From assembly GCA_010909725.1 (NCBI GenBank), contig JAACMV010000022.1, positions 310,001 through 374,000 on the forward strand: a DNA stretch of 64,000 bases. Reading direction: 5' to 3'. Under the pieces are notes generated by a model, which saw nothing but the letters and a program-made list of their open reading frames with translations, did no database searches and had not been told where the DNA came from. This stretch comes from Picochlorum sp. 'celeri' (lineage: Eukaryota; Chlorophyta; Trebouxiophyceae). The first letter of the stretch is position 1, and each line of letters opens with the position of its first letter. Of this stretch, positions 10,522-21,600 are shown in pieces. The position numbers were made by a program, and so were the translations under genes.

Positions 10522-10974
10522 GGCTCTTTCACTTATGTCTCATACTCATCATGAAAGTATCACTTTGTCATGGAATTATATGTATAAGTTTTAGACTACA
10601 ATACTAGAGGTCTGGTATGGTGAATTCAAGAGTATGGTCGTATTTAATACATAAAAATGCTAGTAAGCGCAAGCACTCCCCATCAACGCCCTTCTCCCAT
10701 GGGCGACACCAGAATTGATACCTTGCACTCTTTTGAATTCAAACGCAACAACAACAATTCATTGTTCCTTCTGCGTAGTTATTTTTCTGGTTTTTTTAAA
10801 TACCATTGCAATTTCTTCGTATGTTGCAACCAGGTGGCAGCACGATACTGTTAAGAAGAATAGTACTAACAGCAAGTTGAAGGAAGTAGAAGAAGAGTAT
10901 TGTACTTTAGTATTCTACTAGGCAGTGTACACTACCCATGGCATGGGAATGAATACAGTGCTATTCTGATAGAG
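10522..10974. other. Region upstream of the ZNF511-like gene, possible unresolved first exon
   Basis: It holds the promoter of the E2 gene (minus strand). An ATG at 10657 opens a Ser/Pro/Asn-rich frame. A branch-like TACTAAC at 10863..10869 precedes acceptor-like AGs at 10870..10930, so a 5' exon of the next gene may lie here, but I could not fix its donor. Confidence 0.35.
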
Positions 10975-11418
10975 ATGTCGACTTTGTGGGGAGAGATGGC
11001 AAAGCGGTTGCAGTGTCATATATGCCATTCAGGCTTCCCCAACCTCCATCTGCTGGATCTGCACATGTCTGAAGTCCATGACGCCTTTTTTGATGCTCAG
11101 GTACAAAGAGGATTACCAGTATATCAATGCCTTGTAGAATACTGCGGGAAATCCTTCTGTACTATAGAAGAGAGAAGGCAGCACTTGATACATGATCACT
11201 TGTTCTCTCCAGGCATGCATCTCGAAGAGATGCACCTTTTGACACACAAGGCCAGACGCAAGGTGTCTTCTGTATCCAGTTCCATGGATGTGGATGCATG
11301 TCAGGATGACTTGTCTCGCCTGAAGATTCGTTCAGTACCATTGCAGACAAGTAAACGACGAGAAAGGCTTGGGCCTGATGGTAGGAAGAAAACCCATCAT
11401 CCTGATCATCACTCATGA
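10975..11418 (+). CDS. C2H2 zinc-finger protein, ZNF511-like
   Basis: From the ATG at 10975 the product is 147 residues. Two C2H2 units are visible: CHICHSGFP...LHMSEVH, and YQCLVEYCGKSFCTIEERRQHLIHDH. The pairing, spacing and the link LPVYQCLVE match ZNF511-type proteins. The basic tail ends in Arg/Lys/His-rich residues. Family members usually carry an earlier zinc finger; the frame is open upstream to 10870, so a 5' exon is probably missing from this model. Function in this family is poorly defined; nuclear nucleic-acid binding is the expected role. Confidence 0.7.
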   Translation: MSTLWGEMAKRLQCHICHSGFPNLHLLDLHMSEVHDAFFDAQVQRGLPVYQCLVEYCGKSFCTIEERRQHLIHDHLFSPGMHLEEMHLLTHKARRKVSSVSSSMDVDACQDDLSRLKIRSVPLQTSKRRERLGPDGRKKTHHPDHHS

Positions 11419-11582
11419 GTGATGGATGTTTTCAGAATGTGTCTTCTCACTCGAGAGCCCATTCGTTAGTAGTATCATTACATATACATTTAATACAATC
11501 ATTTCAATAATACCCATAGAGTTGTGTTTTGTGCTGAGGAGGAGGTCGAGAAGATCAAAAACAGAAAAAGGACGATACCACC

Positions 11583-12473
11583 ATGGCAATCCAACGAGCG
11601 TGCTCTCGAGTCCACACTCGTCTTCCTATTTCGACGTCTCAAAACCATCGAAGAGTCACAAAAAAGATAGTGTGTGTTGATAGAACGAATCAAACGAATA
11701 GAGTCTCGGATGTGGTCAAGAGACGTGTGGGTTTGAGCACAGTTGCTCTCATCGGGTCCTCCATCATCATGCCCATGGTTGCATTGGCTGAGAGTTCAAT
11801 AGAGCCTGTGTATTTCGGTAATGGGTGCTTTTGGGGTAGACAGTACGATTTTGTAAAGGCGGAGAATGAAATGGGGAGGGATGGCAATGAGATTAGTGCT
11901 GTGGTAGGATATGCTGGTGGTCGAAAAGCATCCCCATCAAACAAGGTATGCTACTATTACACACCCGAGGCTGATACTGTGTATGAAAAGCTTGGGCATG
12001 CTGAGGTTGTCAAGGTTGAGCTTCGTGGTGAATCGAAGGAGGACCAGTTCCGAAGGTATGCCAAGACATACTTTTCCCAGTTTAAAAGGCTTCCAGATGG
12101 GAGGATGCAGCGACAGGATCCACAGGATATGGGTGCTGGGTACAGGAATGTGATTGGTATTCCTGGGGGCGTGCAATCAGATTTATTCAAGATTCTCCAG
12201 GAGGAGAATGTGAACAAGATGGATCTGAAACAAGGTCGTGGGAATGAATACACCTCATTTGGACGTGCATCAGAGGGGGATGAGCTCAACACTGTCTGGG
12301 TGATTGATTCCAACGAATTTCCATTCTATCAGGCCGAAGTGTACCATCAGTTCCATAATGGATTGGGGAAACGATTCCCAACAGAGTATACAAAGGATTT
12401 GAAGGAGGCTGCCATGTCCAATAAACTCATCCAAGAGACTGGGTGCCCAGAGTACTTCTTCTTGGGTTCATAA
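11583..12473 (+). CDS. MSRA: Peptide-methionine (S)-S-oxide reductase, predicted thylakoid-lumen form
   Basis: Single exon, 296 residues, with a strong start context (ACCACCATGG). The catalytic motif is GNGCFWGRQYDF (Cys82), followed by VVGYAGG and the substrate region YHQFHNGLG. The enzyme repairs oxidised methionine, with thioredoxin as usual reductant. The N terminus looks bipartite: a Ser/Arg-rich transit segment, then KRRVGLSTV with a twin arginine (47-48), a hydrophobic run, and an AxA-type site VALA before Glu70, the form of a Tat-type lumenal signal. The sequence is long and divergent compared with cytosolic MsrA (about 210 residues). Confidence 0.88.
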   Translation: MAIQRACSRVHTRLPISTSQNHRRVTKKIVCVDRTNQTNRVSDVVKRRVGLSTVALIGSSIIMPMVALAESSIEPVYFGNGCFWGRQYDFVKAENEMGRDGNEISAVVGYAGGRKASPSNKVCYYYTPEADTVYEKLGHAEVVKVELRGESKEDQFRRYAKTYFSQFKRLPDGRMQRQDPQDMGAGYRNVIGIPGGVQSDLFKILQEENVNKMDLKQGRGNEYTSFGRASEGDELNTVWVIDSNEFPFYQAEVYHQFHNGLGKRFPTEYTKDLKEAAMSNKLIQETGCPEYFFLGS

Positions 12474-12554
12474 TCATTATTATTATCAGCATCGTCGCCA
12501 GCGGTATCGTGTAATATTAAATATAGGGTGTGTTAGTATTCGTACATAGCCGTA

Positions 12555-13540
12555 TTAGAATTGGAACTGCTGTTCTTTTGGATAGCCCAAGCTGTCCAAG
12601 TGTTTCTTCATCACCTCCATCATGGGCAAGGGCCCACATCGAAGAATCATAGTATCCTTGGACGGTGCAGGCAAGTGCTCTCTGCATATATGGACATCTC
12701 GATATACCGTTAGACTACCCATACACACCAATAGGTGATGATCATATATATCTATACGCACCGTATCATGTCTGCTGTGATGAATCCAGAACCTCCCTTC
12801 CATCCAGACCGCGGTGGCTTGTCCAACACATAGTACACCTTGAACGTCTTTGGAAATCTCTTTGCAAGATCATCCAATTCATCCCGTAATAAAATATCCT
12901 CTTCTGTCACGTTTGCAAATAATAATGAAAACTCAGCCGTATTGTTTGAATCTTTCAAGAATGCCATGGCAACTTGAAACATTGGGGTGATGCCAGTCCC
13001 ACCAGCAATCATCCCAATCTTTGATGCCGAGCCATGCTGCTCCATCGAAAACAGCCCCTTGGGTCCCTTGAACTCCATAGTCTCCCCAACTTTTAAAGAA
13101 TCCATTGCCTGGGACATTTTCCCTTCGGGATAGACTTTAATCACAAAGTCAACATAGCCCCGAGCATTCCCATCAGACGTTGGGGTGTATGGTCTGATCA
13201 CCTGCTTCCCATCAGGCAACGTTGTCCTGATTGAAATATGCTGACCCACCGGAAGTCCAAGCTTTTGATCCTGATGTGGCAGCACAAAGCGAAACCGGCG
13301 CGTATTGTGAGTCAACACTTTTCTGTCCAGTAACTGTAACGGCTGCCACGTGTTTGGATTCAAAAATGGCCTTCTCATCCCATGAAGGATATCTTTGAGT
13401 GTCAAAAATCCAATAAATACGACTAAGAATACCAAAAGAGCGTGTGGAAGGTATTCCACGATCTGTGTCAGACTCGGAGGCCCCTCAAGTTGCTGAGAAT
13501 GCCCGCCGAAGAGAACAGACATCAAGAAAGAGGCGTCCAT
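12555..13540 (-). CDS. CBR: NADH-cytochrome b5 reductase
   Basis: Two exons, 12762..13540 then 12555..12681, give 301 residues; the 80-nt intron starts GTGCGT and ends ATGCAG. One membrane helix lies near residues 32-48. The flavin motif is RPYTPTSD, the second FAD loop GKMSQAM, the NADH-binding site GGTGITPMFQ, and the C-terminal CGPLPMM is encoded by exon 2, with the protein ending in Phe as is typical. It transfers electrons from NADH to cytochrome b5 for desaturases and sterol enzymes at the ER or outer mitochondrial membrane. Its intron lies near the 3' end, unlike most in this window. Confidence 0.93.
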
Positions 13541-13703
13541 TATTGCTCAAATAGTACTAAAGCAACTAAATATGTATTAATCTGTGTATAAAATTCGCAT
13601 CGAGTCATCTGTATATGTCATGGTCAATGCATGGTATTCGTCGGTTTGTAGGTGCGACCAACAACACAAGAATAAAAAGGGGGCACGTGTACATTCTGGA
13701 CCA

Positions 13704-14574
13704 TCATGCCACAGGATGATGATGCGATCCAAACGACATGGGATGACTGGTATCTCTGTCACTCGTGGACGATGAAACCCAATCAAACACAATGCTCTGC
13801 TTTGATGAGGACAGCGCATCTGCATCCTTGGTACTGTTGTCAAGCAAGCCTTCCAGGCCATGGATGGCATGCCGAGCTTGCTGCAACGATGGCCATTCTG
13901 ATGACACCGTCTTTGTATACTGCACTAATGAATCCCGCACTGTTGATGACTTGGAGGGCGTCACATCATTGATGACTGTCTCACAGAGCAATACAATGCC
14001 CTGAAGGGACAGCTCCTGTCTGGCATGCAGTGCATCAAGCTTGCCCTGCATCTCATCGATATGCTCCCCCATGACCTTTTGATGCCGCATCATAGTATTC
14101 TGATTGTTCAAAACGTGTCGTAATTGTTCCTGTACCTGTTCCTTCACGTGCGTTAACTGACTCTGTAGTTTCTGAACTGCACCAGAGAGAATGGTGTTCA
14201 ATTTGCGGACTGTCACAGGGATCACATGGTCTACCAAAGACTTGATATCAATGGATGTATACACATAGTACACTATCGTCGCTGCACCCAGCATGAGTGC
14301 TGCAGATTGAATGCCATTCTGCTTCCCACCCACACCCTGTCTATTAAAGTCCTGACTCAGTCGTTCCAACTGCATCGCATACAGACACCGTTGAATCGCA
14401 ATATACTACATCTTTAAATGCTATAGTACGTACAATATCACGGACATCGTCCAATTGGTGCGATTGGTACGACCCACTGGGTTGTCTAAAAATGACCCGA
14501 GAGAATTCGTCGGGTTTCAAGTAGGCTGCCGTCCCCAGGGATCCAATCGCAAACCCCCACAACGGCTTTGACAT
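13704..14574 (-). CDS. DUF1664-like coiled-coil membrane protein
   Basis: Two exons, 14434..14574 then 13704..14369, join after VRDI to give 268 residues (intron GTACGT...ATGCAG, 64 nt). A hydrophobic segment in exon 2 (SAALMLGAATIVYYVYTS) precedes a long heptad-rich region (VRKLNTILSGAVQKLQSQLTHVKEQVQ) as in plant DUF1664 proteins, which have an N-terminal membrane helix and a coiled coil. Function is unknown; mitochondrial or plastid location is possible. The tail is Ser/His-rich and weakly conserved in type. Confidence 0.7.
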
Positions 14575-14688
14575 ATTACTGGATCTAAGATGATGAACAT
14601 CAGAATTATGGTTGCCCTAGGCTGCCTCGGAAAATGCTCCTTTGGATGAGGAACAAGAATGGAAAAAAAAGGCGCCTTGCCATCATGG

Positions 14689-15141
14689 CTATACAGAGCA
14701 TGCTGTGTCATTGGTTGCAACACACGATGACCCATCTGGTTCTACGACATGCACAATGATACTTTGGAGGGCAGCAGCGCTATTGTTCTTGAGTTCAGCA
14801 GATAGGGGCTGCTTTGAATCATGATGATTGCTAGCAGTAGCAGCAGCGCTAGCGCTGCTGCTTTGAATGTGTTGCGATAATGGTCTTCTATGAAAACATA
14901 AGATCCAACGCACGCCTTCTCCTTCGAGTTGTTGTTCTGAAGAAGAAGAATAATAAGAAGACCGTGCAGCAGGCGAGACGTTGTAATTATAAAACCACAT
15001 CATGTAGCTGGCAAAGACTACCACAGCGCCTACTGGAATCATAATGCCTGCATGATGATGAGTCGTATCTACCAAGCTACTTTGAATGACGAGGCATCAG
15101 GATATCGTACCTATAAATGCGTATAGATACGCCGTCTTCAT
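14689..15141 (-). CDS. Small single-pass membrane protein, unknown
   Basis: Exon 1 (15111..15141) encodes MKTAYLYAFI and joins through a GTACGA...ATGCAG intron to exon 2 (14689..15047), giving 129 residues. The junction falls inside one continuous hydrophobic helix (GIMIPVGAVVVFASYMMWFY), which supports the splice. The rest is Ser/Ala/His-rich. A second, in-frame GT-AG candidate of 105 nt inside exon 2 (donor GTGCGT, acceptor AAGCAG) could remove residues about 57-91, leaving 94. No family is recognised. Confidence 0.5.
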
Positions 15142-15357
15142 TGTTATCGTAGTGTACTATGGCAGCAATGTCATTTTCCTATTATTATTCAATGGTGTAC
15201 CAGAACAACACCATCAGTGTGGATGGACGAGCAGGTCCCATGGCTCCTCGGATTGGGAGTGAGATGGATATAGATATTCATTCAAGAATATATATTACCG
15301 CCCCTCTCGCGGCTTCCGATTCCCTCAGCTTATAAGATCGCCTTCTGGGAAACGATT

Positions 15358-15840
15358 ATGCGGACAGGTATCACCAGTGAAAGAATTAAAGTTGATCAGC
15401 CCTGTATTTGCCATTTTAGTCCAGTCCAACCAGGCAGAGCTCATTTCTTTTACCATTGCCCCATCGCGCTCTCCTTATGCAGCAACTTATTTCAGGTAGA
15501 TCTACAGGCAGCTCAGGATATTATTAGATCCATATGGATGGTTCATCCCTGGGGCAATTATCCCTTGGATGCTTGGGCCTTGATATGCATTGCCACGACG
15601 TACAGTATTGATACAGTTAGGAAGACCATATACAAGGCTCAGCGCGACCAGAGAGTCAAATCCATTGATTCTTACATACAGCTGACTCGCAAGGTATGCG
15701 TATCCATTTTAACGTGTTACACACACGTTTTGGAGGCAGGATCCCCCTCTCTGGCTTCTTCAGCTCCTCTTCAGTGGTCACAGGAAGCCCAGTGCTGGCA
15801 GGTCTCTCCTCTGGTGTCGCCTTTTTCCCCTCAACAGTAA
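15358..15840 (+). pseudogene. C-terminal fragment of a non-LTR (LINE-type) reverse transcriptase
   Basis: The frame contains the zinc-binding tail seen after LINE reverse transcriptases (zf-RVT): GITSERIK, then C-x-C, then HFFYHCPIAL, then hydrophobic Trp-rich stretches. The same frame is open upstream for at least 60 nt and reads SAYKIAFWETIM, as expected for the preceding RT thumb region. Polymerase motifs are absent, so this is a truncated remnant or an exapted fragment. The frame may splice at 15696 (AAG before GTATGC). It sits in the most gene-poor part of the window. Confidence 0.45.
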
Positions 15841-16153
15841 TTTCAGTACACGGATAGATTTGTGCCCCTTGTTTTGGTAGTCTGTCTCACGTGGTTCAGA
15901 ATATGCCGATACCATGTTTATCTTTTGCATAGAACCTGGATGAGAGGACTTTCGATAATCTTCTGAGTCTCAGTTTTCATTTCAAGTGGAGTTTTCAAAT
16001 CTCGAGAAGATTCTGATAGTAGTGTGTCGTTAGTTTTTGTCTTTGTCTTTTCCTTTTTCTTATTTCTTTTCACGGAGCCCTGGGTACCCCACCACAGGTA
16101 CCCCGCTTGATCAAGAGGCGACCTGGTCAGGGGGCATTGATGTAAAATCATAC

Positions 16154-16173
16154 ATATATATATATATATATAT
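16154..16173. repeat. (AT)n microsatellite
   Basis: Ten uninterrupted AT units in a gene-poor stretch. Confidence 0.9.
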
Positions 16174-16467
16174 CGTGCATATATAAAAAATACCATGTGT
16201 TTATATGGCAGCCGTGGCGATGACGAGAGATGAGGAGTCATCCTCATCATCAGTACGACCAGTCCTCTCCTGAGGACCTGGTCAACCAGGTATCTTTATT
16301 ACACTAATAATTATGTATCATGAAATGCAATTCGCTAAAACGCTATACACAATACCATCGGTGTATCGTATTCATATCACACGTCTATCGATACATCGAT
16401 GATAATGCAATGCAATTATTATGCAACACCAAAAAACAAATAAAAGGTTTGAAAATGTGGTCAACCA

Positions 16468-16487
16468 TGCCACGCAACAGCGTGGCA
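16468..16487. other. 8-bp stem, 4-nt loop hairpin past a stop codon
   Basis: TGCCACGC (16468..16475) pairs with GCGTGGCA (16480..16487) around AACA. It lies 41 nt beyond the stop codon of the minus-strand gene at 16529, so it would fall in that gene's 3' UTR. Confidence 0.5.
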
Positions 16488-16528
16488 ACCATGCAAAAGG
16501 TGACCATTCATGCAATCTCTACGTCTCG

Positions 16529-17353
16529 TCATACACGTCCAGGTCCTCTATCGCGAGAAAAATACTGCTGATACTCAAGATCTGCTTCGCGTCTATACTC
16601 TTGAACCAAGGCGTCCAAGCGGGAATCAGTACTTCCATTCTCAACAGTATCGTCACTCTGAGCAGGCAAGCTACTACTTGTACTACTCCTACTACTGCTG
16701 CCACCCTGACTGTCATCAGGATGCACGTCTTCAATACGAATACATACATCCTCAACTTCCTGATGGCTCTGTATCTCAGCGCAGTCAATCGTATCACCCG
16801 GAGAAATCACAAGCACGTGCTTGCACTTTTTCTTGCTCTCTTCGTACCGAGCCTCTGCCTCACGCTCCGCCTCCTCAGCCTGCCTCCTGGCATGCTGCCG
16901 CCTTCTCCTCCTCGATAGATACAATATTATCGCAAATACTATAATAAGGACTATTAAAACAATAACGAAAGCTATAATGGCCAGTTGACCGGGAATATTC
17001 GTACTGTGATCGGCATTCTCTGGCCGGCTGAATTTCTGAGAACTTGAAATCGAACCAGACCAAGGAGACAGTAGAAGGGCCCTACCACGCCGAATAGTAC
17101 TTTCAAAATCCATTGGAATGTATGGGTTTGATGCAATGAGATTAGATACCCTCCTCCAGCCCAAGGATTGCCATGTCAGCGATTCGGTCCAACCTTTCGA
17201 ATCATCAAACCCCAAGGATTTTGTACTTCTGTCCCATGGGTTTTGTTTATTTTTATATTTTTTAGCATTGGATAATGGTCTTCTGGGAAGTATGAGGGGC
17301 ATGGTATTGGTTGGGTCCGGATCCACCCGATGATCATCCAATACCCCATTCAT
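16529..17353 (-). CDS. Single-pass membrane protein with charged tail, unknown
   Basis: Single exon, 274 residues. A long aliphatic helix (LAIIAFVIVLIVLIIVFAII, about residues 122-145) is followed by YLSRRRRRQHARRQ and an acidic, Ser-rich tail, so the tail probably faces the cytosol or stroma. There is no clear signal peptide in the N-terminal 120 residues, which are basic and Ser-rich. No domain is recognised. The composition and the long open frame support a real gene; an opposite-strand frame of 165 codons is judged a shadow. Confidence 0.55.
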   Translation of the reverse strand: MNGVLDDHRVDPDPTNTMPLILPRRPLSNAKKYKNKQNPWDRSTKSLGFDDSKGWTESLTWQSLGWRRVSNLIASNPYIPMDFESTIRRGRALLLSPWSGSISSSQKFSRPENADHSTNIPGQLAIIAFVIVLIVLIIVFAIILYLSRRRRRQHARRQAEEAEREAEARYEESKKKCKHVLVISPGDTIDCAEIQSHQEVEDVCIRIEDVHPDDSQGGSSSRSSTSSSLPAQSDDTVENGSTDSRLDALVQEYRREADLEYQQYFSRDRGPGRV

Positions 17354-17848
17354 GAGCTCATGTCACTCAATTGAGTCTCCTTCAAGGAAGAAGGCTCGTC
17401 TACTACTGCAAGAGATACACAGCATGTGACGGTGGATAGGAGCTGCTTTGTTGCCAATAGTATTGATGATCACAGGTCTATTACATAAAGACAGGCAACC
17501 TTTTGTAGGAATTCCTCTCTTTTTCTCTAGCTGCTCTTGTCATTTCAGTCAATGAGATCATTCTACTGCTTTCATTCGTAGGATAATCTTGTGGAAATCA
17601 GTGAGCTAGAAAACATGTCGTATTTAAATCAATATTGTTCCATGATGCAAACGGCCCTATATATGGATGGCGTGGACCGATTGGATGCCTACATGCATTT
17701 GCATGGATCAGATGTGGCCATTCAAACATTGGCATGATCTTCACATGAGGCATGCGCCTCTCGCATCTTAATAATATTCTACTATAATACTTGTAATATT
17801 TTTATTACGATTCATACGCATATATAAAGAAAAGAAAAGAAAAGAAGT
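17354..17848. other. Intergenic region, nothing recognised
   Basis: AT-rich. It carries a short AAAGA-rich run (17826..17847) directly before the next ORF and no supported gene. Confidence 0.5.
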
Positions 17849-18325
17849 ATGGCGAGATTTTGTGGTTCGGTTGGTCCCACAGACCAACGGCCCTGTCCCT
17901 GTCTCGGGTGTGGCTCATATTATACGCGTCTAGGTTCGCACGTGGACAGATGCGAATTGTGTCAGGAGAAAGGTCTTACTAAAGAAATTCATCTACGGAT
18001 GATAAAGCAGTATGACTCGATGCATATTGTTTTCCAAGGTCATGTTGGTAGAGGGGGTAAGAGAGATGGAACCAGCTGGTATGTTGGATACTCAGATCCA
18101 CGTCTTGTCAAGGAGCATGAAGAAAGCACCATCATCACAGTCGATAATCCCCTATATGATTCTAGATTCTACACAAGGTATCCTACCAACCCAGAGAGAA
18201 TCCCTATTTTGCCATCAGGGCTCGAACAAGTGGAAAAAATTCGACAGGAAATCCTCCAAAAGCGAGATGAAAAAGATGAATCTCAAGCTTATATTAAAAA
18301 GAAGGACGACGGGAGTCTTTTGTAG
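17849..18325 (+). CDS. Small zinc-knuckle-like protein, unknown
   Basis: Single exon, 158 residues. The N terminus has CPCLGCGSYYTRLGSHVDRC, a CxxC...HxxxC arrangement like a zinc finger; the C-terminal half is acidic and Lys-rich (EILQKRDEKDES). No family is recognised. It lies in the gene-poor island next to the reverse-transcriptase fragment, so an origin from a mobile element is possible but not shown. Confidence 0.45.
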   Translation: MARFCGSVGPTDQRPCPCLGCGSYYTRLGSHVDRCELCQEKGLTKEIHLRMIKQYDSMHIVFQGHVGRGGKRDGTSWYVGYSDPRLVKEHEESTIITVDNPLYDSRFYTRYPTNPERIPILPSGLEQVEKIRQEILQKRDEKDESQAYIKKKDDGSLL

Positions 18326-18671
18326 AATACTAGTGGAATGCATTGATTCAATGACAATGTGCTGCATGAAGGCCATTGTCATGAGGGAAGTATAGCATCT
18401 TGCACTGAAAAGAGCCGCATGAAATCTTTATGCAGAATGCAGAAAGATGGAAATGCTTTACATGTGAGCCCATCCAGAGAAGACCATAGGAATCACATCG
18501 TCTGTATGCCTGGGCTCTGTCTTGCTTGCATGGTTTGTACTGGCATATAGAGCTATTATGCAGTTATCCTCTCGATACGTTCAATATATTAAGAAATTTT
18601 TAATGCAATACCATTAAATGTACGATATGAGCCTACATAGACGCAATATTCTATCGGTTTAGTCTAGAGAA
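18326..18671. other. Intergenic region, nothing recognised
   Basis: Presumed 3' UTR of the zinc-knuckle ORF and promoter of MTR4. Short open frames here show no protein-like features. Confidence 0.5.
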
Positions 18672-21600
18672 ATGCATGTGCCTGAGAAGAAGAGAAAGCG
18701 AGAGACCGGAGAGGAGGATATTGTGATTGGAGTAGAACAGAATAAAAAGAATGTGATTGAAATGCAAGGGAAATCGTGCCTACACGAGGTTGCGTGGCCA
18801 CCAGGTGCGTTTCAGAATGACATGTCATTGCATGCGCGTATCTTCCACTTACATACATCACGGAGAAGTGGATTTCAACATCTATAGCCATTACTTACAT
18901 CGGTATATACATTTAATGACAGGCAAAGAGCATGATGGTGCACCGACGTTGCCACCTGCGGAACGGAAGGACGTGGAGCCTGCTCGGCAGTATCCCTTTC
19001 AGATCGATCCCTTTCAGCAGATTGCCATCAACTGCATGGAGGCAGGCCATTCTGTATTGGTGGCTGCTCATACATCGGCAGGGAAGACGGTGGTGGCCGA
19101 GTATGCGTTTGCCATGGCGTTGAGGGATGGAGCACGAGTTGTGTACACCTCTCCTCTCAAGGCCCTGTCCAATCAAAAGTACAGAGAGTTTCAAGAGAAG
19201 TTTGGCGATGTTGGCCTTATTACTGGCGATGTTGTAATCAATCCATCAGCGTCTTGTTTGGTCATGACCACGGAGATTTTGAGGTCCATGCTGTACAGAG
19301 GGAGTGAAGTCATCCGGGAGGTGTCATTGGTTGTCTATGATGAGATTCATTATTTACGGGACAAGGAGCGTGGTGTTGTCTGGGAAGAGAGTATCATATT
19401 AGCACCAAAATCCACTCGATTTGCGTTTTTATCCGCGACGCTTCCAAATGCGCGAGATTTCGCCGAATGGATTGCGACAACCCATGACAGTCCCTGCCAT
19501 GTGGTCTACACGGATTATAGGCCTACCCCGTTGCAGCATTTTCTCTATCCTGCAGGAGGAGAAGGGATATATTTGGTTGTGGATGAGAGGAATGCATTTC
19601 GAGAAGATTCATTCAGCAAAGCGATTGGGTCTTTGGAGGAAGACCCTGATGAGAAGAAAAAGAAAAAGAAGATGAATGCCAATGGTGGAAAGGAGCAGAG
19701 TGACGTGAACAAACTGATCAATATGATTGTTGAGAAACGGCTCGACCCAGTCATTATATTTTCATTCTCCAAAAATGAATGTGAATCTTTGGCGGATCAA
19801 GTCGCGTCGTTGGATGTCAACTCATCTGAGGAGAAGGAAATGGTTCGTGCAATTTATGACGGTGCAGTCGATGTTTTGTCAGAGAATGACCGCAAGCTTC
19901 CAGAAGTAGTCAGTATTATTAAACGTATTGAAAGAGGCATTGGGGTACATCATTCTGGAATGTTGCCCATACTGAAAGAGTTGACTGAGATTTTGTTCCA
20001 GGAAGGGTTGATAAAAGTGTTGTTTGCAACAGAAACGTTTTCTACTGGACTCAACATGCCTGCCAAGACAGTGGTATTCACGCACGCTCGAAAATTCGAT
20101 GGTGGATCGTTTCGATGGATTAGCTCTGGAGAGTACACTCAGATGAGTGGACGAGCTGGGAGAAGAGGTCTAGATGATAAAGGAACAGTTATTCTCATGA
20201 TTGATTCCAAAATGGATCCTGCAACCGCCAAGGACATGCTGCGAGGGACTCCAGATCCGTTGTATTCTGAATTCCATCTCACCTACCCAATGCTCATCAA
20301 TATGTTGCGAGTAGAGGGGGCGAACGTTGAGGATTTAATTCAGCGTTCCTATCGTCAATTTCAGTCGGAAAAGGCTATACCAATGCTTGAGCAAAAACGG
20401 GCCAGCATAGAATCTCAGATGAAAGACATTGTGATAGACGATGAACATCTGATACAGTCGTATGCAGGGCTTTTAGATCAATATCATGTGTTGGAGAAAG
20501 CGAGGAGAGATATGCTCATGCGGCCAAAGCTTGTGCTTCCATTCTTACAGCCAGGACGACTCATTCTGATTGAGCATGGTGGCATGCAGACAGAATCATC
20601 CCGTTCAGTCAACTATGATGATGCTCGACATGGAGCCTGGGCAGCAGTCATCAACTTTGAAGTTCTCGGTAAAAAAGAGGAGAAAGAAAAGCGACGAGTG
20701 ATTATCGACGTGCTGGCAATGTGTGATGAGGCACGGGGCCCCAAAGACCCACGTATTCTTCCATCACAGGAAGGTGCAAACGGCGTCGCCTTTGTTGTGA
20801 CCATAGATTTAGACCAGGTTTTAGAACTCAGTACAATCCGGGTTCATTTGCCTGCCGACTTACGAACCAAAGAGACACGAGCAGTCGGCGCCAAGGTTCT
20901 CAAAGAAGTGGCCAAACGATTTGGGACCAAGGGGCCGCCCCTCCTGGATGCAGAAAAGGACATCAAAGTGACATCTGACGACTACTTCGCAACGGTCGCC
21001 CGTCTCGATAAAATAAAACGGATGATCGACTCTCACCCCGTATTAGAAGATGAACAAGGTACCCTCCTCCCTCGTCTACAAGCACTACGAGAAAAGGCAG
21101 ATTTGAAACACACCATTCGCATGCTGGACAAGGATATTCAAAAGGCTGGAGGCCTGGTCCTCGAAGAGGATCTCAGATCCAGAACTCGCGTCCTTGAACG
21201 CCTCGGATACATTGATAAAGACCACGTCATTAGTACAAAAGCCAAAGCAGCAGCTGAAATATCGACTGGGGATGAACTCGTCCTGTGCGAACTCATCTTT
21301 AGTGGCGTATTCAGCGGCCTCAAGGTGGATCAAGTAGCAGCTCTTATTTCTTGCTTTATCTGGAGAGAGAAATCCGAAGCTCGCGCAAAAGTACCACATG
21401 AAATGGAAGGCCCATATGCGTCGCTGCGCGATGCAGCACGTCGAATCGCCCGGGCAGAATCAGATTGCCACATGGGTGTCGATGTGGACGAATACGTGGA
21501 TTCCTTCAAACCAGACCTCATGGCCATTGTCATCGAATGGTGCCACGGGGCCACATTCGCCCACATAGCATCATTAGCTGGAGACAAAACACACGGAGGA

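Larger units (their letters stand above)
15841..16528. other. Gene-poor stretch with hairpins and an AT microsatellite
   Basis: No gene is supported. It contains direct GGTACCCC repeats near 16083..16104, an (AT)n run at 16154..16173, two adjacent short hairpins at 16262..16291, and an 8-bp stem at 16468..16487 just past the stop of the minus-strand gene that follows. It may include the decayed 3' part of the reverse-transcriptase element. Confidence 0.5.

Noticed and set aside
16421..16918. 165-codon plus-strand frame
   Set aside because: Antisense to the minus-strand membrane protein, whose membrane helix and basic flank read much better.
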